64,000 nt of DNA from positions 310,001 through 374,000 of the forward strand of contig NW_025062478.1 in assembly GCF_000002995.4 (NCBI RefSeq), in the 5' to 3' direction. This document shows positions 12,256-26,245 of the stretch, in pieces. The stretch comes from Brugia malayi. Its lineage: Eukaryota > Nematoda > Chromadorea > Rhabditida > Onchocercidae. Under the pieces are notes generated by a model. The model was not told the DNA's origin and did no database searches. It was given only the letters and a program-made list of their open reading frames with translations. The stretch's first letter is position 1; each line of letters begins with the position of its first letter. Both the position numbers and the translations under genes were made by a program.

Positions 12256-13097
12256 AATCAATAGAACAGTTTTAATTAGACTAATTCACAAAAAATATAC
12301 TGTGCACTCCTAAAATTAATTAATTAAAGGATACATTACGGTTGAATAATAACCTACGTTATCAGTGAATCAAATAAAGAATTAATTTCACAAAAAAATT
12401 GCTTCAAATAGGTATTTATTTCATCGGTATATACAATTTAAGACTGAAAAATATTGATATCATAAATATGAAACTTAAATTGAAATTAAATTAAATTTAA
12501 ATTCTACAAGATATATTTCCAATCATTTCGCGTATTTTATCGCAGCAAATTCAACGTAAAAATATATAAAAATTTGAATTAATCAGCAGTATCAACAAAA
12601 ACAAAAAGAACAATGAAAAGGTAATATCAATTGTATATTATTTTTCTCAGATTTGTAACCATAATTTAATATCATTTCAAAAATTTCATTCTTTTTTCCA
12701 AACTATGTTTGTTTGTGAATGAAAATGTCCTTTACAAAAGGCGGAAAAGTACTAAAGAACACTAATAAATTAATACTTTTATTAATAAATTCAAATTAAT
12801 CGCACAAATTATATCAATGAATATTGAAATTCATTTTGAAAAATAATTTCTAATAGAAAAGTTTTCTCCTTCAAATTCTTGCGATGTCCTTAAAAACTGC
12901 ATGCATTCTTATCTACAGTGGAATTTTTGAAATTAACCACTTAATTTTGCTTGAAATTACTATGGAAATAAAAAGATTACCAGTTGAGACAGATTTCATT
13001 TCTATTTTTAAACTTTAAAATTCTTCCTGAAATTAAAATTTTTCCTGAATCAGTGCAATCTTTTATTAATTGCTAACAGCTCTAGCGTTCATTTCAG

Positions 13098-13204
13098 CTA
13101 TTCCTCCAGTCGAAAACAGTGTAATGGATGAGAAAAATTTTTTTAATGTTTTAATGATCGAAGGAAATGTGCAGGATGAAATGGTGACGGAAGTCTTTGA
13201 AGTG
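13098..13204 (+). other. Orphan exon-like open segment
   Basis: Plus-strand acceptor CATTTCAG, then 107 bases, then donor GTACTT. It is open in one frame reading IPPVENSVMDEKNFFNVLM and on to ...TEVFEV, a mixed composition more like real protein than most A+T-rich chance frames. No neighbouring exons of a plus-strand gene were found with confidence. Alternatives are a chance frame, a pseudogene remnant, or one exon of a gene with long introns. Confidence 0.25.
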
Positions 13205-14031
13205 GTACTTTTCCGTCTAAAACGATATTTTTGTGGTTTAAGAAAAATATTTAAAAAAATTCTGCAAACTATGATAATTGATAGAGAATGAGAAGAAGTG
13301 ATAGCATTGCTGTCTACAAATAATACACTGATAAGCTAATAATTTACAAAAGTTTCCTTTTTTCTGTTAATCACTAATAAAAATTGAATTATAATAAAAT
13401 TATATTTTTATAGTATTTCATCTTAAAATTTAAGTGATTTACTCTCTTTCTGCAAATGATAATATTCTCTTTTTTTTAAAAAAATATATATATATTGATC
13501 ACTTCAATTACAAATTTAAAAGATAAACAATTAATGATTGTCTATCGGTGATATTAAAGGATTTTATATTCCACAAGTAAATTGGTATAAATTTATGATA
13601 TTCAAAGTACGATTAGAACGAATAGCAAATCATCGATAAATGCAGCGTTACGTTTAAACGAAAGAATTTGAGAATTTTTGAAAGATAAGACGGGTTCAGG
13701 TGAACTTTTGCTGCAAAAAGTCTATGTTTCGAATTTAGCTGCAAATATTGTTTACAGAAATAAATAAACCCTTACTTCCATTATGAGTTGTATTTGAACT
13801 GATTTGCAAAGTTGTAAACACCATAAAAGTAATATATAATTGGCATAAACAAGCATTATGCATCCTTGCAACTTAAGATGAAAGATTTAAGGACTGATTT
13901 GTTTGTTTGGATACATTAATTAATTCTTAGTCAGCAATTTCAGCTATTATAACTAATCAAATATTTGAAGCTTTGTAGGATAAAAAGATTTATTAATTAA
14001 CTAAATGAATAATCCAAAGTATATTACTCTT

Positions 14032-14069
14032 ACCTTTACCTTTACCTTTACTTTTACTTTTACCTTTAC
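14032..14069. repeat. TTACCT/TTACTT hexamer array
   Basis: About six tandem copies of a hexamer varying between TTACCT and TTACTT. It is not the nematode telomere repeat TTAGGC. Confidence 0.75.
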
Positions 14070-14184
14070 ATAGACTAAGGTTGAACTAATATAAAGCAGC
14101 AAATAATTCTGTAAATAAGAAAGAAATGAATAAAATGTCAGGAAAAGTGGAAAAAGTTAAATATTTAAAACAAGCATAGATGTA

Positions 14185-14220
14185 GAGTGAGAGAGAGAGA
14201 AAGAGAGGGAGAGAGAGGGA
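14185..14220. repeat. (GA)n microsatellite
   Basis: An imperfect GA tract of about 36 bases with AAGA and GGGA interruptions. Confidence 0.85.
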
Positions 14221-14562
14221 CAGACATAGATGTAAGTAAAGCAATTGAAATATTTAAAAAAAAAAAGTGAATGAATAAGCATTCTAAAATTGAAACTGAT
14301 GAAGAGAGTGAGTTATAGAAGAGAGTGAAAATTGAAATAACAGATGCATTGGCATATGGAAAAGTGATGGATTGATTTGAAATAATCTAAAAATTTTGTT
14401 TAGATAAATGTTTAGCTCAATTCTCTCCTTGAACTAATCTTTTTCTAACTTTTAGTTAATCATTTCTCTCATATGATCTAATCTAATCTCTGCTATCCAT
14501 TAGCTACCAACAACAATCACTAAAACAACGATCTTCTTTCTTCTTCTTCTATAAAATAGTTG

Positions 14563-14566
<4 letters not shown>

Positions 14567-14615
<49 letters not shown>

Positions 14616-14616
14616 A
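14567..14616. repeat. (GA)n microsatellite
   Basis: The longest pure tract in the window, about 45 bases of uninterrupted AG ending in GGGAAG. A second tract follows 110 bases later. Confidence 0.9.
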
Positions 14617-14727
14617 GAATTGTGGGGAATTTAGGGGAAGAAGGAGAGATGAAATAAATGGTTTCGTATTTTGTTCATTCTGATAGCAATGAAAATAATA
14701 AATTTGATAACGAAGACGAACCTTACA

Positions 14728-14728
14728 C

Positions 14729-14763
<35 letters not shown>
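14728..14763. repeat. (GA)n microsatellite
   Basis: About 36 bases of GA with one GGGA interruption. The open frame crossing it (repeated Arg-Glu) is not a gene. Confidence 0.85.
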
Positions 14764-14764
<1 letters not shown>

Positions 14765-17700
14765 TATTGCCTATTTTTATTATTTTCTTTTTACTCTCTC
14801 AGAAGAAAAAAAGGAAGAAATCCTTGGCTATGATTTATTAGTTTATTGACTTCCACTTACTTTGCTTATCACCACGAATTTCTACTGTAAATGATTACTG
14901 CTCTACACTTATCACAATTCATGCAATGATAACAGCCAGATAGGAAGTAAACAGTTTACTTTTAAATTCATCTATTAAAAGCAAATAATCTTAATTACAT
15001 TAAAATTTAATCATTTAACTTAAGAAGCAAACCTGAAGAAATGATCATTTTTTTGATATTATTTTGATTATTTGGGAATTAATTTCTTTTCCAAAAGTTT
15101 GTTTTCTCTCCGTTTATCTTATCTAAGCAATCTTTCACTATTTCCGGAATTTTCGTAGAATTTCTTAAATTTTGATACAACTGTTTAAAAAAAAAAAAAG
15201 AAAACAAAGAAAAAAACAAACCTGAAGATAAGATCAAATAGAATGTACATAGTAGTATCATAACAAAATAATCAAGAAAAACAACCATAGAACTGAAATA
15301 TTTGTTTTTAATATATTTCTGCATCGTTTTTTTTTTTTTTTTTTAGTGCTAAATAAATTTAGTAAAATCTTTAACACTCAATCTTAATCATGACCCAGAA
15401 ATTAGCACTTCAAAAAAAATAAACTATTTTATTTCAAATTTATGTTTGTAAACCTTTTCTCTCATTTAAGTTTTATGTTAAAGTATCGGACAAATGGTAT
15501 TTTCCACACCTCCAAAGACACTAATTGATAGTTTGAAAATTAGTTTAGTAAGTAAAGTGCAAGGTAAGAAGTTATATAGTAAAGTATTTATGAGATCCTT
15601 TTTCAAAAAAAAAAAAAAAGAAGGAAAAAAAATTGTTGTAAGAAGCATCGAACATTGATAAAGAGATGAAAATATCAAAAAAAGAAAATTGGAAAAAACG
15701 AGCAATTTGCACTTAACTTTAAAGTTTTTCTAATTTTTTTTTTCCTTCGTTACAAATTTTAAATACTACTTACCTTTAAAATATAACTAATTTTTCAACA
15801 TTTTTTCATTAAACTTTATACTTCATTGAATGACAAACTCTGATGGTTTTATTTGCATTTTCTTTTTTTTTTTTTTTTTTTGGTTTGTTGACATATTCTG
15901 TTTACAGAATAAAGCTTTATTTATTTATCGAAAAATTTCGATTCACTGTGAAATGCACAAAATAACACAAATAAATACGAATGAACAAATGAATTTAGAC
16001 AGTAGCAAATGTTGCATTTCTTCTAGAAAACGTTTAAAAAGTTAGTACAATCAATTCAACTTTAAACATATTTACTTTTTGAAGTTTACAGGAAGCCATC
16101 TGAGTAATTTGACACCTTTATTGCTTACCTTTATTGCTAACAGTAAAAAAAAATTTATCAATTCTTTATAGCAATGTTAAAGTTTAAATTTTTTTCAAAT
16201 TGACAGCAGCACAGTTTGTTTTTTCTTTCTAATTTCAAAATATTAAATAGCACTGATACTAAATTTTCAATTTCACTAATTTAATAATACAAAATTTAGT
16301 AATTCATACAAATTAGTAATATCACAAATAACCCATTATGACTTCATTTATTTCTCTTAGTGCAAAAGAGTAAAGTGTGAGAATAATCGATATTAATTTT
16401 TATATTTCTCGAAGTTCCGCCACAAATATGAAATAAATCTTTGATAATAAATCCAACTACACCTCAACATTCATCAGTGTCACATTTTATGTCACGTGGT
16501 ATTGACGTGGCGTAGGTGATCATTTTGAATTCTATCATCAATATTTTAGCATTTCTCGTGTTTAGACATTACTGCTCTGATCTTTAGAGGATCATCCATA
16601 TAAATTCACCAGACAAGGAAAGTAAAATTAATCTGTATATCTAATTAATAAATCTAAATAATTCCTCTTTCTATAAATCTAATTAATAATTCCACATTTA
16701 ATTAATAACAGCTTAATTAGCTAATGAACCATCAATATTAGTTCTTTTGTTTAAATTAAATTATTTTTCACTCTATTCCAAATCTTATTCTTATTGATTA
16801 TTCTAATTTGTAGAAATAAATCATTATTTTGTTCAAATAAACGTTAAAAAAATGCATAGAATCAATTGAATTAACAAATCATTGAGAATAATTTTATATG
16901 AAAAAATTATTTAAGTCACAAAAAAATTAAAAATTTTAATCAGTTTTTATCAGAAAATGATAATATTTCAAGTGATAACAGGAAGAAATCGATTTTTCTC
17001 CATTTTAATTTTCTTTACTTTTCTCTTCATTTACTTTTAAAATTATATGATTGTTAAATGAAATATGAAACGCACATCGAATATCACAGAACGAATTATT
17101 TGCGTTCTCTTTGTGATTCATCTCTTATCACCTCTTATCAGTTCATCTTTCTACACAGTAAGGATCATTAACAATTCTGTTAACGAATGATCGCTGTCTC
17201 GGATAGATGAATCATTTCATTTGATGATAAATAATTGTATAATTAATTCTTGAAAAGTTAGAAGAATGATTTAAACAGCTAATAGAAAAAGTAATTTTAA
17301 ATGTTTTATTTGACAGATTCAATTAATTAATTAAAAATTTGATATACAAATTGTTATTATTATCATTGTTATCAGCTTATAGCAATAATTAATTTCTGTA
17401 TAATGCCCAGCGCAAAACGAATTTTGATCGTTGAACTATGACAATAATTAATTTTGAAATGCAAATTATCATTTCAAATTAGACTTTCAGATTTTTGGAA
17501 GAGATCTAATTGATAAGAATTAAAAATGAAAAGTTTAGTTTCACCTTTATTACTTCCTAACTTTTTTCAATTGAAATTAAGACAAGAAATCTTTATTCAA
17601 TCATTATTGCATGTCATCAGCAAATAATTGACACTTTTAAAAGGAATGCATTTGAAAGAAAAAACATAAATTAACAACAAAAATTGAAATTACACTATTT

Positions 17701-17872
17701 TTATTCAAAAAATTTTCTCTTTTCTTGTGCATATATATACAAATAAAATAATTTAAATGTTAATAAATAGCTATTTAAGTAGTTCATCATGTGACTAAAC
17801 TAATAAAATTTAAGAAAAATGCATTTTATTATCACAGTATTGTTTTGGCACAGATAATAACAATTATATATA

Positions 17873-17908
17873 TAGAGAGAGAGAGAGAGAAAGAGAGATA
17901 GAGAGAGT
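17873..17908. repeat. (GA)n microsatellite
   Basis: About 36 bases of GA following a short TATATA run, roughly 200 bases past the stop of the PDZ gene. Confidence 0.85.
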
Positions 17909-18108
17909 TGTTTACAAATATAAATAATATTTTGTTAAATTGTTCATAATTAACACTGCTATCACATTGCTCGCAAAATAAAAGCTAAAACTAAAACTTC
18001 CAAAGAAAAGAGAAAAAACTTTCTTTTTTTTTTCTGCTGAAGAAGAAGAAGAATATTCGAATATAATTTAGAGGTATTTTAAATTATGTAAACAAAAATT
18101 TGAATCAT

Positions 18109-21100
18109 TCATGGCAAAATGCCTAATGTCCTCAATTCGTCCTGCTGTCGTTGCAATAGCGCCTGATTAGCTTCTAAACGAGCTTTGCGCTCCTTATTCA
18201 AATCCATTTCTTCACTGTAAGAGAAATGAAATTCCCTTTTAATTAAATATTCGATATCAAATTTCAATAAATTTTGAAAGTTCACCAAATTATTGTGAAT
18301 AACACATAATAGTAATAGTAGAAAAGTTCAAAACTTTTTTTCTTTTTTTTTGCAGAAAGCATAATAAATCTTTTACAGTGTTAATGCTATCATAATAATA
18401 CTTTTCTTTTCGTATTCTTTCCTCGAAGAAAAGCGGAAATTAATTTAAAAGTAGTAAATTCATTAATATCATTGATTTAAAAAAATTAATTAAAATGATG
18501 ATATTGCATGATAAAAGAACAAGAAACGATTAATCAAAGTCAAATGGCTAATGAATTATGCAAATTGCGATGTTACCTTTTGTTTATTTTTGAAAATGGA
18601 AGATAAGTCTTCCGTAATGCTTCTTTCTTTGCAATATACAATGATGCACCATTCATATCATTCTGCAAAATAAACATTTTCACTCTTTGTTTACTTCTTT
18701 TAAAGAAACTCTTCGTTCACTATTAATAATTCTATGATCGAACAAAAGTTTATTTTTTATTCTGAAAAATAAAATTACAAATTTAATAAGCTTAAAATAA
18801 AATAAAATTTCATAATTTAATAAAATATTTACGCATGAAAAGCTTATTGCTGTTCAATACTTTTTAAAATTTTATTTTTTTTTTTACTGAATTTATAATA
18901 AAATGCAGTAGAAATGATAAGCATAGATAAGAGAAGAGAATTCACCTTGAATTAATTAAGAAGGAAAGTTTGTGTTTGACAAAAATTGTTACCTTCAAGG
19001 TATCATCAGGTGCTGTTTTGTTGCGCATAGTATTGCCCAAAACTTTATTACCTTCGACTTTTGGAAGTTTACTTTTGGATTTTGTTGACGGTGTCCTAGT
19101 AACAACTGGAATGTGTGACTGAAGCTTTGGACTCCATTTTGGACTTCTGCAACTGATGACAACTAAGCATCACATAGAAATTTCATACATTGTTATTGAA
19201 ATTTGATTAAAAAATGATTATTGAGTGATAGTTAAATGTCAAAAGGTCACCTTTGTGGTATATTACTTTTGTTATTTCCTTCATCTTTTAAGTCATCGGT
19301 GATGCCATTTACTTTCCTCACTTCATTAGTACCGTAATTACCGGACAGTTTCCTCAACTGACTCTGTTTTGATGATCTTTGATTGGTCTCATTTGGAAGT
19401 GTCTCATCATTAATTGTTTTCCGGGGAATCAACGGTGACTCCAAAACCGGTATACTACTTTCCATTATATGCGTGCCGTTAAGTTCACTTGCATCTATAT
19501 GATTTGACTGCACTGCAACTTCTTCAGGATTGTTTGAAAATCGATTATCTGTTTTGAAGTTACTGAATTTGCTTGCAGCAACATTTGTTCTCTTAGACAA
19601 ATTATCCAATCCTTCTGTTCTCTTAGACAAATTATCCAATCCTTCTGTTCTCTGAGACGAATTATCCAATCCTTCTGTTTTCTTAGACAAATTATCCAGT
19701 CTTTCTGTTCTCTGAGACGAATTATCCGATGCTTCAATCTTGACAATTGGATGATTGGAATTGTTGCATTCTGCATTAGTTACATTGGAAATATTTTCGG
19801 ATCTAGTATCATTTTCAGTATGATTGCAATTAATAGTTGTATTATTTGATGCATCGACTATTGGCGCTGATGCGCTGTTGTCGTTATCAAAATTAGCTTT
19901 ATGCAAATTATTTTCTGCTTCATGAAATGTACCATTACAGTTTGGTAAGTTAATCAATTCTTGATCAGTTTGTTGATAACTGTTATCTCCCTGATTCTCT
20001 TCAAATTCGATCACAATTGAATCACGTTTCGGCTCAATTAATTCACAAAATTCGACACAATTCTTTCGGATGCCATCTTTGATATTTGCATTTGAATAGA
20101 TGAAATGTGATCGCTGAAAATTGTTTAATGTATAAAATGAAAAAATGAAAATTTACAATGAAAAAAAATAAAGGAATGGACGAAGTGCGTAATGTCATTT
20201 ATTTGAATACTTCGATCGAAGTGATCAAAATATTGTCGCATTAAGTATTTAATCAAGAAATGGGACAATATTTGATTCTTTTGCTCTACACTAAACTGAA
20301 CATTTCATAGCTGTCTGAAAATGATTGGAAAAGAGAAATGTTAAGTCGAAAATCCAACAGAGATGAGGAATGTCCAGCTGATAAATTAGATAATTATTCC
20401 GGTTGATTACTAACATAACTGATAAGAATTCCTGTGCATTCTGATATCTCTTAGAGTTAAGCATTAAATTTTCTTTTATTTACTCCTAATTTACTACTCT
20501 AATTTTCAACAGATCTTATCAAAACTTTTTTATTTCACTATTAAGAAAGTTTACCTCAACAAACTCTGAAAATCCATTGCAATTAATTTCATCTACTTTG
20601 TGGTTTTCTTGTGCTATCAGCGGAAGTGCGGAATGTCCGTTGGATGACGGTAGAATCTGCGGCATTAATTGTTGCCGTAACGTATTTTGTGATGCAGAAT
20701 TCGATTTTGATTTTGAATCAGTTCCGGAAGTTACGACACAAGACGGAATTTGCGGTTGAGAAAGCATTTCACTGGGAGAAGTTCGAAGGCTTCGCAAGAT
20801 TGGAAATGGATCACTGATCACTATAGTCTCCTCACTAATGACTGGTTGTGTCATAACAAATTCAGCATCTTCCGTGAAATCTGAACGTGGACTATTTGGC
20901 GACAGCGTCACGGGAGTCTCAGGAATCGATGACGTTTCTTCTTTAATTGTATTTATAACCGATCGTCGTGGAAGTTGATATTTCTGCTTGGACATAAAGC
21001 TTCCACCACTTACAGCCTTATCGAACCTTAATGAAAGGTGGTAATTAGATCGATGATAATATTTGATTTAAACGAAATGAATTTTTCAAGAACAAACATT

Positions 21101-24100
21101 TGCGCTTTTTGCAGTCGAAGTGCTAAGTCGGAAGTGGAATAGCTTTTATAGAGAGTAGAAAATTGCTGAATGGAATCTGAAGAGATATCAGAATATTTTT
21201 CTGTTTCCGGACAATTTGGCTGGATTGCATCATTGATTATAGCTCTTTCTAATTCTAATCGAATCTGCAAATTGTACTCGAAAATTCTAGAAGTTTTGCA
21301 AAAAAAAAATTTTTTAAATAAACTTAAAATATGAAAAATTTCAAATCATTTTTTGTAAATTTTACTCACATTCAAACTTGTACCTAATTTAAATTCAATC
21401 TTATTTTCAAGTTTTTACATTTGTATTTAATTTTATTTACATAATTTTGAGCAGTTTGAATTCAGATATTTTAGATAAAAATTAAACGATGTAAAAAAAA
21501 AAAAAAAGGAAAAAACAATAAATTAGAGCATACTTTATAAGTTGAAGCACAGCTAAGAATTATCAAAGCGTCACTAATTGGCATATTCTCAAAGGTTATC
21601 GTTAATTCTTTTATTTTATCACCTGAAATTATCAAATCATATTGCTACGAATGTTTTGAAATTTCCACTTCTAACAGAATTAATTGTTAATTTGAATAAT
21701 TATTTGCCAATTTTCAGTGAATAATGTAAAATGTTCTGTATGCTATAATATTTATTTGAAATTTAATTTTATTCTTAGTTATACAATTAATTAATAATAC
21801 TTTTAAACTTTTAAATGAAATCAGTAATGCAAATAATATTATTTCACTTTATTCATCATGAAAAACTTACCAACAAAAATATTTCCGGAACGATCAGCCG
21901 GACCATTAGGCTCGACATAACTGACACAGATACCATCTGATCTTTGCGCTACCTGAAAACCCAATGCGCTGGTATCTTTTTCCAGCAAACATCGAACGAC
22001 ATCTTCCAGCTAAAATTATTTTTTTTTTTTAAAAAGAGAAAAGAAAAAAAAAGCATTGAAACATTGATATGAAAAATTTTAACAAAATTTGATATCACCT
22101 AAAATAAATTAGATTGAAATTTCATTACGATATTGGTGGAACCGTTATTTGTGAGATCGTTAGATACAGCCTGGCGTCTTTGTCTTGATTGAATTTTTTG
22201 CTTTTCCAAGCCAATATCATCCGAGTCATCGTTACATTTGCATGTCAACGAACTGCATGATGTCATCTGAACATGAAATCATTTTTTCTTTGGAAAAAAA
22301 AAAAAAAAATGAAAGAATTAAAATTAAATGAAAATGAAATTGAAAGCAAAGCTAAACAATTTCAAATTTAACCCTTTAAACAATCCCTTCATCTTTTCTC
22401 ATCTATCATTTGCTTTCCTTGAGAGATCAATCATAAACGAATTTATTATCTCTTCTAACCTTATCAATCGATGACGGTGATATGATCGCTTCAACTGCTT
22501 TACTTTCCATTTCGTTCATTCGCTCACTGTAAACCATTTTCCCCGATTTTACAGCATTATTTTCAATTGTGGCTATAAAATCTGAAATTTCATTGCATTT
22601 AATTAATATTGCAGAAAGAATTTTTTACTATAAATTAAAAATTTTATGTATTGAAAAAAAAAAATATAAATTTATAGTTATATTATTATAACATTTATAA
22701 GTAAATAAAATAAATTTAATTTGTTATAAATTATTTTATAATAGTTTAAAAAGTAAGCAAACAAATGATCATATTATTATTATTATTATTGTTGTTGTTT
22801 TTTTCATTTGTTTTTTTTTTTTTTGGGCGACAAAGAATTGTATTCGCTAAATTATTCGCACAATTATTACACACTTCATTGATTTTAATCATGGTAAAGT
22901 GGCAGTGAAAGTTCATCGGCCTTATTTTAATTTAGTTGAAGTGTTTCATTTTGGCATTATCAAATATCTATCTCTAAGAACTTTCTTAATTTAATATTTC
23001 ACAAACAGTTTGTTTGAAAAAAAAAAAAAACAGTGAATTATTAGAATGTTTAAAATTTCACACACATTTTTCTTTTGTCTTTTGTTTTTTTTTTTTAAAT
23101 TTTTCTCATTTCTTTTTTTGTTTAGAAATGAGAATGAAATGAGTTAAAACTTTTTGCATTTCAAATTTTCATTCTTTTATTGTTATTTATCATAAATAAC
23201 AGTGAAAATTTTAATGGAAAACACACTTTGTTTGTTTCGTTTTAATTTAAAATTAATAATTTATGGTAAATAATTAAGCGTTGCAAAATGATCACAATTT
23301 TTAAATGAAAAGCAATTGTAAAATTTAAATATTTTATAAAATCTTTAATTATCTCCCTTCAATATTTCATAAAGTGAAAGCATTAATACTTAAATAATAA
23401 ATTCTAAAAATTGATTACTAATTATTTATCATAATAGTTTTTATAAGTCTATTCTTGATAATCATGTTTTTTTAAATTTTATATGCTGTGATATTTTTCT
23501 TTGCAAATCGCAATTTCTAAATACAATTATTGATCTTTCGTCAAACTTTTTTTCAAACTTTTTTTACCAATCACCAATTTAATTAAATAATCATTGCTGA
23601 ATTCTTTTGAAATTTCCGTTTGGAAGAAATAATTATTATTTTATTAAAACAATCAATGATAAGAGAAGTTTGAAAGAAAAAGGCGAAGGTTTCAGTTTAT
23701 TTGAAAATTGAATAGAAAGAAAGAAATTATTTAATTTTATCAAAAAATAAGTTATAATTTAATTTAAAAAGCTACGAAATGAAAGTTGACAAGAGTGACA
23801 TCAAAAGTAAGAGAAATATGTGCCTTAAATTGAGATATTTTTCTTTTTTTTGTCACAAAAAACATCTGACAAAATGCATTTCATTAATAATACTGCAATT
23901 TTTGAAAGTTAATTTATTCCATCTAAGAAAGACCGAAGAAAAAGACTGAAATATTTGAGCATTTAAATTTGAAATATTCATCCAACAAATTATTTCTTTT
24001 CAAGCGTAAAAATATTTCGAAAAATTTTTATCTCATTTTGATCAATGAAATTTAATTTAATTTCACTTTTTTTTTTTTTTGTAAGTTAGCTTTTTCATCT

Positions 24101-26245
24101 TTCTTTCTTGAAAGGAAAGAAAAAAAAAATGAATGCGGCGCAGTTAATAGAAAATATATTTTGCATTGAAAGTGAGATATTATCGCTAACTTTGATTATT
24201 CACCAAAGTAATATTTCATTTGCTAACTTTCATTTATTTATTACTTATTGAAGTTTTAAATGAAAATAAAAATCTTTGAATGAGTGATAATACTTTGTTA
24301 GAAATGAAAGCATTTTTTAGTTTTTAGTTTAATGAAATGAAATTTTCATAATATTTTGCAGTTAGTTATGAATGATTTGTTGAAGTAATAATGACAAATC
24401 AATAAAATACTTTCTTTCACTTTTTTTTTGTTATTGTATTGGATTAAAAAATAATTTTCAAAAAAGGTTTTGATTTCAAATTTTGATTTTATTCATTTTA
24501 ATATTTTTAATTACGAAAGCATTAATGAAATATGGAAGGAAAATAAGTATTGTCGTAATATCTTATCGAGTTGTCACATTTGAACTGTTTAAAAATATCG
24601 AAAAAGATGAAAAAATACATTGTTTTTGTAATTTTTTAAACATTTCATTAATTTTTTTAAAAAAGAAAAAAAAGTTTTTTAAAAATTTAATATTTTTGCA
24701 TAAAAATAAAGAAATGGAATTTATGAATAAAATGTCATTTTAATTTGTAATTACATACTTTGTCTGTTTTATTTTGAAATGATTAATTTGAAATAAGAAT
24801 TTGTTTTTTAAATTTGTGAAATATAAAAAAGCTAATAGACAAATACTTTAATCCAAAAATATTTTAATTAAATGAAAAGAATAAATTTCAAGTAAATAAA
24901 ATAATTGGATTAAATTATCGAATACAGTGTATCGTAACATTTCTTTTGAGACCATAAATACTTTTTCTTTTGTCCTTTCCAAGAAGAATGAAACAAAAAA
25001 CATTTCTTAATTAAATTGTTTCTTTTTTGATTTCAAATCCAATTTGCCTACTTTTACATTTTGCCGATTTGCTGAGTGAATGTTTGTCTTCTAATGCTAC
25101 TGATAACGATCACTGATAACGAGGTGGTACCGTTCCACCAATCTCTCAAACAAAATAAAATTCACTTTTAATTTCCAATTATCATTACAATAACTTATAT
25201 TTCAGTTCAAATTTGCAACTGAAAAAAAATTTTTCTTGCATATCACAATAATTTATATATTTTTAGTCAGAATTTAATCTTTTATCAAATTATAAGTAGA
25301 AATTTGGTAATTTACTGAGTATTTATTTAAAGTTTTCAGTAGTTTCTTTTCACAATAAATTCTTGAAAATTCTTACAAATATTTTTACCTTTTTTATTAA
25401 TTTCATAAATTTGATAAATCATTTCGCCAAAAAATGAAAAAAAAAATTAGTGATAAGTTGATATATTAAATTTTATAATTTCTTCTTTTCTGTCTTTCTT
25501 TGAAGTATTTCTCAAATTTCATCGGCTAATAATTAACTTTTTACAAAAAAGATTAAAGAATTTAAATGATTTAAATGAATATAATTCATTTCAAGTTTGA
25601 TTTTATTTTCAAGAATGAAGAAAAGATAAAAATTCTGTTATGAAATTATTTATTTACTCAATTGTTTTATTTAACAAATACTATTATACTTTGATAGATT
25701 TCAAGGATTTCCAGAATTTCTTATATTAGCACTTTTGTGTTATTATTTTTAGATAGAATTTTGAATTAAATTACTTGGAAAATTGATAAAAGTTGAATGT
25801 ACCTAAAATCTTCTTTAAAAAATCCGAAAAAAAAGTACCTTTTCAGAAAACTGATAGCATTTAATTAAATTTTTCTTTATTATTTTCTTTCATTTTTTTT
25901 TCTTGTACTTTGTTAGATTTAAAAGTTAGTTGCACTAACATTTAAAAAGATAAAAGTGTCACTGAATAAGTTTAACAATTTTTAAAATCTGAGAATTTTT
26001 TAAATTCCTAAAATAGCAACAGATTAAATTAGAATCGCGAATATCATACTTTTATCAATTGTTCGATTTCGATAGAAGTACCATAGTAGCATTGCAATGC
26101 CAATGACAGCAAAGAATGTCGTAAACGATGTCACAAATATAATACCAGCAATTTGGCTTGCTGTGAAGCAACTTCGTTCAGCCAGAACAGCATTCGGTGC
26201 AGCAGTTATCAAAATTATCAGTGTTAGTGTGAAGTGTGATCTCAT
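18109..26245 (-). CDS. Single-pass membrane protein with one PDZ domain, 843 aa
   Basis: I do not recognise the gene. Exons (minus): 26050-26245, 22460-22581, 22129-22266, 21871-22009, 21534-21622, 21098-21264, 20555-21026, 19251-20113, 18993-19146, 18577-18662 and 18109-18214, 2532 nt in frame. The chosen ATG at 26245 gives a clean signal peptide (residues 1-22, ...AAPNAVLA). A very short ectodomain with one Cys follows, then a membrane span at about 32-58 ending WYFYRNR. The rest should be cytoplasmic. A PDZ domain at about 153-228 carries the carboxylate-binding loop SALGF (A167-F170) and VEPNGPADRSG. The long tail is Ser/Asn-rich and probably disordered, with five 10-residue repeats at about 568-617. 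A final helix is rich in Leu/Glu/Arg/Gln and ends in TLGILP. An ATG at 26272 is an alternative start. The 21026/21098 intron is required because that frame otherwise stops. The 3.5-kb first intron joins the signal/TM exon to the rest; this join is inferred from phase and topology. If wrong, these are two genes. Confidence 0.7.
19588..19735 (-). repeat. 30-bp in-frame repeats, five copies
   Basis: In the large tail exon of the PDZ gene, a 30-bp unit encodes the 10-residue motif (S/K)RTEGLDN(L/S)S with small variations. The DNA copies are nearly identical, suggesting recent expansion. A parallel out-of-frame open stretch here is a by-product. Confidence 0.85.

Larger units (their letters stand above)
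12256..18108. other. Gene-poor A+T-rich interval
   Basis: This is the region between the 5' end of the WPPP gene and the 3' end of the PDZ gene. It holds one orphan exon-like segment (13098-13204, plus strand), four GA microsatellites, a TTACCT hexamer array, many homopolymer A/T runs and nothing else I can support. The 3' UTR of the PDZ gene should lie just below 18109, and the promoter of the WPPP gene just above 12255. Confidence 0.5.

Noticed and set aside
14032..14069. Hexamer array considered as an internal telomere repeat
   Set aside because: The unit is TTACCT/TTACTT, not the nematode telomeric TTAGGC or its complement GCCTAA.
20995..21264. Reading 21098-21264 straight through without an intron
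   Set aside because: The frame hits TAA at about 21031. A GTTTGT...TTAAG intron restores a frame that continues into the next open exon.
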